A stretch of DNA of 64,000 nucleotides from Spisula solida (taxonomy: Eukaryota; Mollusca; Bivalvia; Venerida; Mactridae): assembly GCA_947247005.1 (NCBI GenBank), contig OX365956.1, positions 10,746,089-10,810,088 on the forward strand, written 5' to 3'. The position numbers and the translations under genes are program-made. The notes under the pieces are model-generated. The model had not been told where the DNA came from, made no database searches, and saw nothing but the letters and a program-made list of their open reading frames with translations. Every line of letters begins with the position of its first letter. Within the stretch, counting starts at the first letter, position 1. Shown here one piece after another: positions 34,901 through 47,070 of this stretch.

Positions 34901-36131
34901 CATAGTATATATCATCCTCTCTTAACTGTGGATTTTTTTCTTCCACAAAGGAAATGATCGTAGTTTTCATGTAATTGATAGCGTGTGAAAATATTCTGAC
35001 TGCTGGAAACTCTCGCCCTTCTGTGTCTTTAATATTGTCTGTCATGGTCAACCCACGCTTTTCCTGCAAATATAAACTATTGCTGTGTTTGTGTACGAAC
35101 AAAGGGTGTTCGATATTCTCAGAAACTTACTAAAATTTAGTCTGAATAAAGTTGGTGTCTTATAATACACACATACTTACTTTGTCTTTATATAAAAGCA
35201 TTTTAAATCGCCGAAATAGATGCCAATTTTTGTGTCTATCGTCCTCTGCCAGAGCAGCGTACTTCTTTTCAGCGTCATAACCGAACGAATGGAAATGTTC
35301 TTGTGGATCTAGAAGCACACACGTTGGTGTCTTCGTTGTGCTGTTCAAAATAAACAAAAACATCAGAAACGTCATACGTATAACTATCATTTTTGACAAC
35401 AGAAATAAACAACTGAAAGAGGAAATACACGTAACCACTGCATGCCCAAACAAATTGAAAGCATAATTATGTTCAGAGTTGGTGCAGCTCAGCATGGTAA
35501 CTCTCAAGAAGTTAAAAAACCCCTTAAGGGGAATAACAATGAAATCAACATGTTTTATTTATAATTTTGTACCAAGTATACAATTTTAATCAGTCATAAA
35601 CATGAAGCAATGCATAAAATGAAAATAAGGAGACGTCTTATATAGGCTAAGCCCGTAGCCCAATCCTATTTCGTTAGAAATAAAATTTGATTTATCAAAC
35701 ACAAATAAGATAAAACCAGCTTGTATTTGCCACGTGCGAATAAAATTAAAATCAACCTGATTTTCTATAAGTTTGTACCAATGTTTACTATTCAAAATAG
35801 TCATTAAACAATTAGAAACAGCACTATTATTAGTAAAGTCAAACGCAGTTTGAATTAAAGCAGTGAATAAGATCAAAATAATGAGAGGGCTTAGCCTGTT
35901 GCCCAATCCTATTTCGTTACCCATAGAATTGAATTATATTAAACAAAAATAAAATGAAACCAGCTTGTATTTGTCAAAGTACCTTGGTGTGTCTCCACAT
36001 TTCCAGACTTGCGTTAATATTACTGGATTGTAAGGATTGTAGTCGTGTTTAAATGAGACGGCGAATCCAGAGTAAGTGGTGCCGAAGTCAATAGATGCTA
36101 CCAACAGTTTGTCTCTCCATGTTGTATCCAT
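31965..36131 (-). CDS. HSPA12-like Hsp70-superfamily protein, gene 2 (588 aa, 5 coding exons)
   Basis: Coding exons on the minus strand: 35983-36131, 35181-35340, 34836-35063, 34385-34538, 31965-33040; TAA stop at 31965-31967. Exon lengths 149, 160, 228, 154 and 1076 match gene 1 except for one codon in the last exon. The ATPase motifs DFGTTYSG, TTPAIW, ALEPE, DLGGGTID and VGGFSD are all intact. It is compact: intron 2 is only 117 bp against about 8 kb in gene 1. It is the closest paralogue of gene 1; exon 4 with its flanks and exon 1 with its flanks are almost identical, while exon 2 differs at roughly a dozen positions. Intron 1 contains a local tandem duplication of about 210-245 bp, and intron 4 a candidate TTAA-flanked insertion. 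No disabling change is seen. Confidence 0.93.
33332..34200. mobile_element. candidate TTAA-flanked insertion in intron 4 of gene 2
   Basis: TTAA at 33332-33335 and 34197-34200. The segment between has no counterpart in intron 4 of gene 1, whose sequence resumes at about 8545. Terminal inverted repeats are weak (GGAGGCCCGAGC against GATGGTACGCGC), so this is tentative. Confidence 0.4.
35524..35978 (-). repeat. tandem duplication in intron 1 of gene 2
   Basis: 35524-35732 and 35734-35978 are two related copies (shared GCCCAATCCTATTTCGTTA and CCAGCTTGTATTTG). The first copy has an internal deletion. Gene 1 has a single copy. The second copy runs into exon 1's donor. Confidence 0.7.
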
Positions 36132-36147
36132 TGTGATCGTCTATCTG
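36132..36147 (-). other. conserved 5' UTR splice acceptor, gene 2
   Basis: ACACAG on the minus strand ends at 36145, with a 13-nt leader to the ATG at 36131, as in genes 1 and 3. Confidence 0.6.
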
Positions 36148-36991
36148 TGTATGACATATTAAGTGTCGAAAATGAGAAATATTAGTGGCCTTATCACTTT
36201 TATTTATTATCTATATATAGAGATAATTCAATGTCAATCAAATAATGTCACAAATGGGCAACGAAATACAAATTAAAAGACAAACATCACGTATAACTTA
36301 ATTGGCTTTTTTTCTTTAAAAAACATGTTCCTATAAATCTACTCAATATTTCTAAAAACTTTACACTTCCTATAAAATCTTAAGTCTTAATATCACATTT
36401 TTCCTCGCAATATACAGACAAATCAAATACAAAAAGCCATACGCATGATGATGTTTGAACTAAAGCATTCCCATAAAGCATAATACCCAACAAAACGAAG
36501 TTTAGAGTATATAGGAGTGCTCGAGCTTTGTATGTTGGTATGCTGGTATGGCGGTCCGTTTTTGGTTTAGATATGAGATATTGTGATGAAATTTGCTGTA
36601 TTAGCAGCTCATGTGAATACGCCACTAAAAATCACAAGTGGGACTTTTAGGGGTCAAGGTCACTGTCACTAAAAATTGAAAATCAGTTTCCAGACGATAA
36701 CGTTACTTAAAAATGAGATTATGTGATAAACCTAGCCTGTGTGAAGATTAAGCAACATTTCCTATTTGAAAGTATTCTGTAAAAAAGACTTAAGGAAAAC
36801 ATAATTTGTGCCATATTTTTACAGATCTCCAAGTGTTTATTAAACCATAAAATTATTCAACAGTGAACATGTTTGTGCTTTGAGAAAACTTGCAATGTAC
36901 ATTTATCATCCTTTTAAATTAAGAGATAACTTATTACACATCAATTAAGGCATAACTCAATATGGTTACACTTTTCTTTTGGTATATATTT

Positions 36992-37349
36992 CAGGGTAGC
37001 AATACCACGTGGCTTTTGGCTACAGTTACAAGTAGACATTTGTAAATATTGGAACACAATTATAGCCATAAGTATTTTTTTCTTCATCGATTTCTATAAA
37101 ATATACGCCACGCTAAGGGGAAACCTATTTGCTTTCAGCGAAATATAAGATCATTTTCAGCAGTTTTAAAAACGACAGAGCAGCGGAAAAAATTATATTT
37201 CATGGAGAGCAAATATTTGACCCCTAAGCGTGGCGGTATATTTTATAGAAATTGGCGAAGAAATAAAATACTTTGGCTTTTTTATTTTCCAATGTTTACA
37301 AATTTCTTCTTGTAACTGTAGTCAAAAGTCACGTGGTATTGCTACACTG
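36992..37349. mobile_element. foldback MITE with about 145-bp arms
   Basis: The left arm begins CAGGGTAGCAATACCACGTG; the right arm ends CACGTGGTATTGCTACACTG. The arms remain complementary inward through GCCACGCTAAGGGG / CCCCTAAGCGTGGC. TATTT on both sides may be a target duplication. CAG ends suggest a hAT-like origin (inference). Confidence 0.75.
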
Positions 37350-37399
37350 TATTTCATATATTTATATAATCTGATGAATTTGGGAAAACAGTTATATAA

Positions 37400-40110
37400 C
37401 AGACAGACAGACGGACGGACGGATTTTATTCAGTATTGAATGTACATTCATGGATATGTAAAACAACATGTATAATAAAACAACTTTTACATACAAGCAT
37501 TTATTGATAACTATGACAGGCATACCAACACTAAGGATTACACAAAAAAGAGATACCTCTTATTTCCACTGTGGCCCTTTAGTGTTGGTGGCATGACCTA
37601 GAGAGGCATTATGTAAGCTATTAATGTTTTTATATTGACCATTGTATAAATAAATACATTTACATAAATGCATTAAAGTATTTTATCACAGTTACTTCAC
37701 AATAATAACTTCTTTACATTAATTATCAATTTCATATCACAGATCATCAGAATCAACAGTCAAAATAAGCTAAAAGACTAGTGAACGTACCAATACTGAA
37801 AAACACTATCAAGCATAAATTAATAACTAAATGAATAAAAAAATAATAGATTATCATTACCTAGATATTAAATAATAAATAAAATAAAAAAATACTCAAA
37901 TTATTAAATAGATGTAAATATTGAATCTCTTAAATATTAAATAAATAGAGAAATAAATAAATAGTCATTTTAACACTCTAAATTGTTATACTAAATTGTC
38001 TAAGAAATGTCTTTTCTCTTTAGCTTTAAAAACAGGCAATTTCTCAGTCTGTGCTTTACGAGCAGACAATTTGTTCCATTGGCAAATACCAGAATAAAAG
38101 AAAGATTTTGTACCAAACCCTTTAACCTTAGGAACAGCAAATCCTCCCTGATCATTTAACCTTGTGTTGTAAGAATGTACAGAATCCTGTGGAACAAACT
38201 TTTGCCCCATGTAGTCTGGGGCCAAGTTATTCTTTATTTTAAAGACATGGCACATAATGATCAGGTCTACACGTTTATTGACAGGTAACCAGTTAAGGAA
38301 TTGAAAATGATTGCTTCCTATGTGTGACCTTGCATCTAGATCAAGCACAAACCTTATTTTGGGTGGTTTGAAGTTTGGATTTAAGAGACTGAGTGAGACC
38401 ATGGTACCATATAGAGCAGGCATAGTCAAAATGACATTGAATAAGGGCCATGACAAGGATTTTCTGGGTGTGTTGGGTAATGTAACCTTTTTTACGGTAT
38501 AAATATTTAACCTAGCATTGGCTTTTTTAAGTATTGATCGGGCCATATAATCAAAGGAAAGGGTCTGATCAATAGATACCCCAAGATATTTAAAAGCAGA
38601 AGTTGGTTCAATATTTGTACCATTACATGTAAAGTCTAGAGTTGAGTTTGACCTTAGTCTATGTTTAGACCCAAATAATATGGACTTATTTTACCCATAG
38701 GGGTCTGTATCGACTCACTGGTCTCTCATTCACTAGATATAGATATCAGGGAAATGACTAGTGTCAAAATTGCGACACCACCATCTTTACAAACAGTCAT
38801 GGAACTTTTCCAAAATGGAAATTAATCACATACCACAGAAGACTTGCTTTTACCTGATACTAGAATGCCAGAAGCATCTGCATATTACAAAATCTTGTTT
38901 TTAACCACAGCTGACATGTCATTAACATAAATTAAAAATAAAAGTGGTCCAAGTATGGACCCTTGTAGAACTCCACATGTAATTGGGGCAGTAGCAGAGT
39001 GGGTACCAGAGACATCTACTAATTGTTGTCTATCAGTTAGATAAGATTTAACCCATCTTAAAATATCATCACCTAGTCCTGCAGCTCTCAGTTTCATGAG
39101 AAGAATGAAGTGGTCTACAGTATCAAAAGCCTTTTGGAGGTCTAGCAGAACCTTGTCAATTACATGACATTTATCCATCTCCATACTAATGAAGTCTGTT
39201 AAATGTATTAGACAGGTATCTGTGGAGAATCCACTTCTAATACCGGACTGTAATTTACACAATAATTTATTTTTCAACTTGATCATAAACATACTTTTCA
39301 TAGCTTTTTGACACAATGCTGAGAATTGAAACAGGGCGGTAATTACCAACTGAAGTTTTATCATTTTTCTTGAAAATAGGAACAACCCTAGCTGATTTTA
39401 GATCCTCTGGTACCACACCCTGAAGCAGTGACAAATTTATGACATGGGCAAGTGGTTCAGCAATAATGAAAGCACTATATTTAATAAAGCGGGAAGGAAT
39501 ACCATCTAAACCTGTAGCTTTGTTAGCACCAAGCTGAGTTAAATACTTCAGAACCTGACTTTCAGACACTAGTGAAAATGAGTAGTTGTTTAATAAAACA
39601 CCTAAATTTGCATAAAAATTTGTAACAAAAGATTTTCCGAACTTATTAACACAAGCTGGTAATTTATCAACAAGTTTTGAGGCAATTGTAGTATAAAATG
39701 AGTTAAAAGAGTCTATTGTTTTCTTATCAAAACAAATGGCACCCCTCAATATTGAGACGATGAGATCCCTTTCTTAGAGGGTAAGCCAAGATTTTCAAGA
39801 ATAGACCAGAGTGACTTTGAATCATGCTTGTTGTATTCTAGAGACTCAGTAAAAAAGCTTTTCTTAGCTGAATCAATCAAATATTGTGTTTTATTTCTTT
39901 AGAATTTAAAAAGTACAATAATTTACTTCACTTTGGTTGTTTTTACAATTCTTAAAAGCCATGTCTCTCTGTTCTATAGCTTTTGAAATATCACTATTTA
40001 TCCATGGTTCAGTTCTTTGTTTGATACGTAGTTGCTTCAGATGCAATGTCAGATAAAGTTACACTGGACCAATCAGCAGCCAACAAGCTAGCATGAAAAT
40101 CTTCACGTAT
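37400..40110 (-). mobile_element. CR1/Jockey-type LINE fragment with dead reverse transcriptase
   Basis: Minus-strand pieces: 39267-39749 (LGANKATGLDGIPSRFIK, NYRPVSIL), 38885-39385 (QSGIRSGFSTDTCL, LDLQKAFDTVDH, GVLQGSILGPLLFLIYVNDM) and 37986-38690 (FKYLGV..., C-terminal NTRLNDQGGFAVPK, QWNKLS). The active-site block reads stop-YADA instead of YADD at about 38860-38890, and the following segment is deleted or scrambled. Sequence up to about 40110 looks like the linker before the RT. The endonuclease is absent. 37400-37985 is an AT-rich 3' region. Family name approximate. Confidence 0.8.
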
Positions 40111-40785
40111 ATATATTTTGTGTAGTGATATTATTATGTGTACCAACGAAGGACTTAGATATCTTTCGAGTACAATCAATCATATTGTGATCACTAAAAC
40201 TGGTCTCAATGACTCCAGATTGAGAAATGTACTTAGAATCCATGGATCAATTGTGTAAAATTAAACATATTAATAAAAGAACTAAAAGCAGTTTATAGTG
40301 TGGATAATCTTGAAATATCAGTATTAAATCTCCTAACAAAATAGTTTCATACAATGACTAGCTGATGAACATGCACTGTCTTATATATTGTAAAAGTTAG
40401 TTTGATCTGGTGGTCTGTATATAACGTCACAAAGGATTGTAATCATTATTCTGACATACAAAATTTGTATCGAAAAACGTGAATATTTTTTCTTGAATAT
40501 ATGAATTGTTAGTCTATGAAAGAGGTTTATAATTGATATGTAGCGTTATTGCGATTCGAACTACTACTTCATTGATTAAAGGGAAGTAACTGTGACTTTC
40601 CCGCTACCTTTATTATTACCTGTGTTTTGATCACACTTGAAATCACTATCTACAGAATGTTTTAGTACACCTTATTATTTCTTGATTAATCACTAATCTC
40701 TCTTTCTTTCTATTTTTTCTTGCATTAATCTTCAAATATTGAATCAAAAATACTTTGCGGACTATTTGAAAGGTTACTTTATTTA

Positions 40786-42640
40786 ACAAGAGAACCAAAA
40801 GGGCCCTAGGTCGCTCACCTGTCATCATAGTGCATGCAAGCCCAGTGAGACAAAGTTTAATAAAGATGAGGCTAAAATGGTGACCTCTAGTGACAACACA
40901 ATGTTTTTCTATGATTTGACCTAGTTTTTGACCCTGGATGACCAAATATAAATCTTGACCTAGATCTTGCTGAGATGATCGTTGTGACCAAATTTCATAA
41001 AGATTAGGTCAAAATTATTATCTCTAGTAACTACAAAGGGGTTTTCTATGATTTGACCTTGTTTTTGACCCCGGATGACCCAACACCAAACTTGACCTAG
41101 ATTTTGTTGAGATGATCATTGTGACCAAGTTTCATAAAGATTAGGTTAAAATTGTGACCTCTACAGACTACACAAGGTTTTTCTATGACTTGACCTTATG
41201 ACCTAGTTTTTGACCCGATATCGAACTTTACCTAGATTTTGTTGAGATGATCATTGTGACCAAGTATCATAAAGATTAGGTCAAAATTGTGACCTCTAGT
41301 GACTACACAAGGTTTTTCTATGATTTGACCTTGTGACCTAGTTTTTGACCCCGGATAACCCAATACTAGTATCGAACTTGACCTAGATTTTGTTGAGATG
41401 ATCATCTCTAGATAGGACACAATGTTGTTCTATGATTTGACCTAATGACCTAGTTTTTGACCTCAGATGACCCAATATCGAACTTGACCTAGACTTTGTT
41501 GAGATAATCATTGTGACCAAGTGTCTTAAAGATTATGCCAACACAAGGTTTTTTATGATTTGACCTAGTAACCTAGTTTTTGACCTCAGATAACACAATA
41601 TCAAACTTGACCTAGATTTTGTTGAGATGATCATTGTGACCAAGTTTCAAAAGGATTAAGTCAAAATTATGACCTCTAGTGACTACCCAATGTTTTTCTA
41701 TGATTTGACCTTGTGCCCCAGGTTTTGACCCCGGAGGACCAAATATCGAACTTGACCTAGATTTTGTTTAGATGATCATTATGACCAAGTTTCTTAATAT
41801 TAGGACAAAATTGTCACCTCTAGAGAGGACACAATGTTTTTTTTATGATTTGACCTAATGACCTAGTTTTTGACCTCAGATGACCCAATATCGAACTCGA
41901 CCTAGATTTTATTGAGATAATCATTGTGACTAAGTGTCATAAAGATTATGCCAAAATTATGACCTCTAGACTGGACACAATGTTTTTCTATGATTTGACC
42001 TTATGACCTAGTTTTTCACCTCAGATGACCCAATATCGAACTCGACCTAGATTTTGTTGAGATGATCATTGTTACCAAGTTTAAAAAAGATTTAGTCAAA
42101 ATTGTGACCTCTAGTTACTACACAAGGTTTTTCTATGATTTGACCTTGTGACCTAGTTTTTAACCCCGGATAACCGAATATCAAACTTGACCTAGATTTT
42201 GTTGAGATGATCATTGTGACCAAGTTTCATAAAGATTAGGTTAAAATTGTGACCTCTAGTGACTACACAATGTTTTTCTATGATTTGACCTTGTGACCTA
42301 GTTGTTGACCTCAGATGACCCAATATCGAACTTGACCTAGATTGTGTTGAGATAATCATTGTGACCAAGTGTCATAAAGATTAGACTAAAATTGTGATCA
42401 CTAGAGAGGACACAAGGTTTTTCTATAAATTGACCTAGTGACCTAGTTTTTGACCTCAGATGACCCAATATCGAACTTGACCTAGATTTTGTTGAGATGA
42501 TGATTGTGACCAAGTTTCATAAAGAATAGGCCAAAATAGTGACCTCTAGAGAGGACACAACCCACTTGTTGACGGACGGACGGACGACGGACGAAGAGTG
42601 ATCACAAAAGCTCACTTTGTCACTTTGTGACAGGTGAGCT
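40786..42640. mobile_element. element with TCGCTCACCTGTC / GACAGGTGAGC ends and an internal 145-bp array
   Basis: Left end ACAAGAGAACC...TCGCTCACCTGTC (to 40823); right end GACGGACGGACGACGGACGA...GACAGGTGAGCT (to 42640). The terminal GACAGGTGAGC is an inverted repeat. The ends match those of 2701-5015 although the internal repeat is different. No protein. Confidence 0.75.
40857..42560 (+). repeat. 11-12 copies of a 145-bp tandem unit
   Basis: The unit runs GACCTAGATTTTGTTGAGAT ... GTGACCTCTAGTGACTACAC ... TTGACCCCGGATGACCCAA. Copies differ by substitutions and short deletions. Short frames across it are repeat artefacts. Confidence 0.92.
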
Positions 42641-42900
42641 AAAAACGTACACACTTTATAAATATATAACCATGATTCATGAATATGCATTTATTGTTTA
42701 CATTGAACCATTACATTTCTGTTTATAATGGTATTTGTTCGTGAGTCATTTTTGACGTAAACAATATTATATTGATTAATGTGGAATTTATTATGAATAA
42801 ACTTTGAAAACTTTGTATCCAGTTGTACCTGCGGTGATGTGTGGTATTATTCGCCACCTTGTGACAATCAATTCTAGTTATGATAGTCATGTTGCACGTT

Positions 42901-42957
42901 TATACTGCACATACTGCACATACTGCACATACTGCACATACTCCATATACTGCACAT
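42901..42957 (+). repeat. 9-bp microsatellite (ACTGCACAT)n
   Basis: Four clean copies of ACTGCACAT and two variants. It lies in the upstream segment shared with gene 1 (20.9-21.1 kb), which lacks the expansion. Confidence 0.9.
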
Positions 42958-43085
42958 TAATACTGCACATAAACAGTGTTCTATATAAAATTAACTATGT
43001 GCAGCATACGGAAGCCTTGTACGGATGTCTTCACAGTTTGTCCTAGACAAAACGTACTGACGAGGATTAATGAGTTTGAGATAAA

Positions 43086-43940
43086 TACGAGGGGTGATCC
43101 AACATTACGTGGATTTTTGCTCTAATTAAAAAAAGGTTAAACTTACAGTTACAAATCTTTGGACAATGTAATATTGATACTTATTGCACAAGTATGCCAA
43201 ATCTTATTCGGATCTGATCATAAACACTGAAAACACAGCGTATATGCTCTTATATTATGCATATTTATTCGTCCTGTCAATATTTACTGATCTGTACCGT
43301 CCTGAGCTCTGCAAGATCATATTTTCCCACTAATTTCACGGATGGTTGATTCAGACCAACGTAAGAACCAATTTAGTCAACGTCGGGTTTTTACCTCCAC
43401 CCTCATTGTCTGTTACATCATCCAGGTCGACTTTAAAACTTTTATGTCATCTAAAAACGAGTGGTAGTGATACAATAGGTCTTATACTTGATTTCTGCAA
43501 CATTTCTTTTGTCTGCGTTGGGTTTTTTCATAGCTGTACACCTAATCGCATGGTTATGAGACTTAATGAATTCTTGTGAGGTCATTATTTACGTTAATTA
43601 TGACATGACCACAGTTACACATATATTCATAACATGGCGAATATAACGAATTTAACCTTGAAATTTCACCCAGTTGTCGATACGACATTTAGACAACATG
43701 ATGCCATATTTCTGAAACACAGTAACAATCAGCACTAATGTAAAATGTTTTACTGAAAAATTCTGTGTTGCTCCGTGAAAGCATTTATGTGTTGCTTTGG
43801 TAGCGTATAAATGTTGATGTAAATAATTGTTTATATATATGTTTTGTGATTATTGTCAATAATAGATAAAAGCATACCGATCTAACCTAAAATAAACTTT
43901 TTATAGCGAAAATCCACGTAATTCTGGATCACCCCTTGTA
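43086..43940. mobile_element. TA-flanked mariner-like element, 851 bp
   Basis: CGAGGGGTGATCCAACATTA (43088) and the inverted copy ending GATCACCCCTTG (43938) are TIRs of about 30 bp with three mismatches, with TA on both sides. No transposase recognised. The matching site upstream of gene 1 (about 21187) is empty. It shares the CGAGGGG start with the element at 9505. Confidence 0.8.
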
Positions 43941-44157
43941 GTAACGCGTACAATAGTTTACAACAACCTGATAAAATACCCTATATAGATCTAGTAAATA
44001 CGTATTATAAAAAATGAACCCATTGATCACAATGATAACCGTACGAATACCACGTACCATTTTGTCGTTTTTAAGTCTTAAATGTACATCGGTTGCAAAA
44101 CAAATTTAGTACACCTTCCAGAAATCCATATTAACGTCTATTTCAGAGATAATAAAG

Positions 44158-45746
44158 CTCATTGAAGCAACGTTAAATGTCGCATCGACGCTAAATGTCG
44201 CACTTGACGTTAAATGTCGCAAGGCTGACGCTAAATGTCGCAACCGACGCTAAATGTCGCAATCCCACCTGACGCTAAATGTCGCATCTGTGACGTTAAA
44301 TGTCGCAACAAACTGGCCTGACGTTAAATGTCGCAATCCTTTATAAACACTATTACTATTACTGTTCTAGTTTTAGTCCAGACGTATCCACAGTTATTAG
44401 GGGTTTACCCAAAGGGGTTCGACACATAAGCCTGCAGTGATTAAAAACTGTTTTACTTCTACTATGTAAATGTACATCGTATGAAATATACACAGTAGAA
44501 ATAAAAAAATTATTTTTTGAAAAAAAATTAATCACTGCAGGTTCATGAGTGTGTCGAACCCCTTTAGGCTTACCTTACCCGGATGAACCGAACCTTACTC
44601 GATATACCCGGTTCAGTGAACCGTCGTACAACCGTAACAACACTGGATCGGCAAGACGAACCGTGGTGAACCGTGATACTCTTATCAAACTGGCAAAAGA
44701 GGCCAGGTTGTTTTAAAATGTTTAAAGCCTCGTGGAGTCATCAGGAGCTACCGGGGGGGGGGGGATGGTCAAGATTTCAACAGAATCGGAATATGGAGTC
44801 AAAACTGGGTTACAACTGGGGATACACCTTAGCTCTACCGCGATGTTGCATCCCGGTATCAGTACGGATTATCCCGGTGTATCCACGGTGTATCCCGGTT
44901 CTGAGCTGACAGCAGAGCCCTAGCATCACTGTGCCGGTTTGACACCTCCGGTTTGTCCCGTTGTATGAACCTGAGAAACATCGTGATCTTCTTAGTCGAT
45001 TCGGACTAACCGTGACAAACCGTGTTAATACGACCGTATGACGTCGTACAGTATGAGTTCGATATCCACTAAAGGTGCATCCCAATTCTGGTATGTTTTA
45101 TCTTATTTACTTATAAACCGTGGTATACCGGCATTAATTGGACTGCGCTGAACCCTGGCTCTACACCTGTTGAGTCCCAGTAAAGTAAGTTTCATACCGA
45201 TGGAGGCAGGAAACATAGCATATATATACCCGAATTATGATTATAAACGGTTTACTGAACCGGGTTTACCGAGTAAAATTCGGTTCATCCCGGTAAACCT
45301 AAAGGGGTTTGACACATAAACCTGCAGTGATTAAAAACTGTTTTCAAAAAAAAAATATTTCTTCTGTGTATATTTCATATCATATACATGTACGTAGTAG
45401 AAGTAAAAAAAAATATTTTTTTTGAAAACAGTTTTTAATCACTGCAGGCTTATGTGTCGAACCCCTTTGGGTAAACCCCTAATAACTGTTGATACGTCTG
45501 AACTAAAACTAGAACAGTAGTACTACAAAAGAGTGTTTATAAAGGATTCCGACATTTAGCGTTAATGTTGCGACATTTAACGTCAGGCCAGTTTGTTGCG
45601 ACATTTAACGTCACAGCTGCGACATTTAGCGTCAGGTGGGATTGCGAAATTTAGCGTCGGTTGCGACATTTAGCGTCAGCCTTGCGACATTTAACGTCAA
45701 GTGCGACATTTAGCGTCGATGCGACAATTAACGTTGCTTCACTCAT
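44158..45746. mobile_element. foldback element with motif-array arms and CTCAT target duplication
   Basis: CTCAT at 44158-44162 and 45742-45746 flanks a 1579-bp element. Arms of about 300 bp (44163-44455 and 45425-45741) are near-identical inverted copies starting TGAAGCAACGTTAA. Each arm holds eight to nine copies of GACGYTAAATGTCGCA at irregular spacing, then a shared block ending in an internal hairpin (44411-44575 and 45301-45469). The centre (44600-45290) is GC-richer, with many CCGG/CGGTT words and a poly-G run at about 44753-44765. No coding region recognised. Confidence 0.85.
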
Positions 45747-45989
45747 CGAATGGGTACAATATAAACGTGTAGGCATACACCTTCAAATTAAGAATACAAG
45801 TGTCTAGTTTTTGTTTGAAGGTCACTTGCGTTATTCAACTTCAATATACAAATCAATTTAAAAAGGAAACTAACAACCTTGTTTGAGATATCGAGTTTTA
45901 GCGTATTCGAATATTATCATCCACAGTATAGTGGGATATTGCATGGTTTTTTTAAAGGGTTTTCTTCTTTAAATTATAATTTGTTTGAA

Positions 45990-47070
45990 GAGTAGCATTT
46001 TGTTGCACTGCATTTACCGGGGAGTTAATCACAAAATGACAGAAAACGATTAACGTTAGCCTACAACTATGACCTTAGGTTTGGCATTTTAACATTTGGA
46101 TAGTCATTAGCCCAACACAACTGGATCTGGAGCCTAAAGATCTAAACACGTATATATTGCCTCAAGTTTGTCCAGGGTGTGTTAAAATCACTCGTATAGC
46201 ACTCTACAGTGTTTACTACGACTGCATAGTACATCATAATTAAGAAATAATGAATACGCACTACGCATCCGAACAAGTGACTGTGCTTTATCATAGATAA
46301 AATACTGGTACATACTCTTTGTTTCGATTCTAACAAAGCCAATATTCCACATTTGACAACACAGCAAGACATATAGTAACCACAGCACTATTTACAGCTT
46401 ATTTAAGTTTGAAGTTATTCAGCCGTAGCAGTGTTTTATCGGTAGTTTTAGCACAGCTTAGTTTCCTCTGTGTGTATATAGCTGATACTACTGGTTGAGT
46501 TAAAATCATTCATGTGATATGATTTGAAATATCGTAAGTTACGGTGTCCCGTTAGGGCCATCGCTGCATAGAAGTAAGTCGAAACACGAAACAACGATAG
46601 TACGACTTTTCATCATCGTAGTTTCGACTTTTCACTATCGTACTTTCGACTTTTCATCATCGTAGTTTCGACTTTTCACTATCGTATTATCGACCTCTTA
46701 TAGCTATGCAGCGATGGGCCTAACGGGACACCGTAGAAAGTAGACATTTAATCTATTGCACATAATTTGAAAACGAAAGTACAAGCCGTTAACGTTAAAC
46801 AAGATTAAATCCGACCAAAACTCTTAAAATGACATTTACGTACTCACTTACCTTAATTCTTTACATACATCGTTATATTTACGAACTCATATTAAAGTCG
46901 CTGTAACGTTATATTCAGTTATCAAGCAAGAAAAAATTCAATCTAACATTTACAATGTATTTTGGGACTGTATATATTAAAGTCAAGTCAATACCGTACT
47001 TGAATTACCTGACGGGTCGATTAACTCTACCGATAATTTGTATGACTTATCTCCCTTTGTTTATTCCTAT
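45990..47070 (-). promoter_or_regulatory. upstream block of gene 2 matching gene 1; possible promoter / non-coding first exon
   Basis: Paralogous to 21780-22465. It now lies about 10 kb upstream of the gene 2 ATG because of insertions between 36.7 and 45.9 kb. It contains the same candidate donor (47009/47008) and a MITE at 46542-46733 that is absent from the gene 1 copy. Confidence 0.35.
46540..46735. mobile_element. 192-bp TA-flanked MITE upstream of gene 2
   Basis: CGGTGTCCCGTTAGGGCCAT (46542) and its inverse ending CCTAACGGGACACCG (46733) give 30-bp TIRs with one mismatch and TA on both sides. The centre has TTTCGACTTTTCA repeats. The paralogous site near gene 1 (about 22128-22136) is empty. 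Confidence 0.85.

Noticed and set aside
40646..41420. Minus-strand frames of 60-100 codons
   Set aside because: They run through the 145-bp tandem array and repeat its content.
44163..44345. CRISPR-like array of GACGYTAAATGTCGCA with short spacers
   Set aside because: The spacers are few, short and repeated in the inverted arm; this is part of a foldback transposon.
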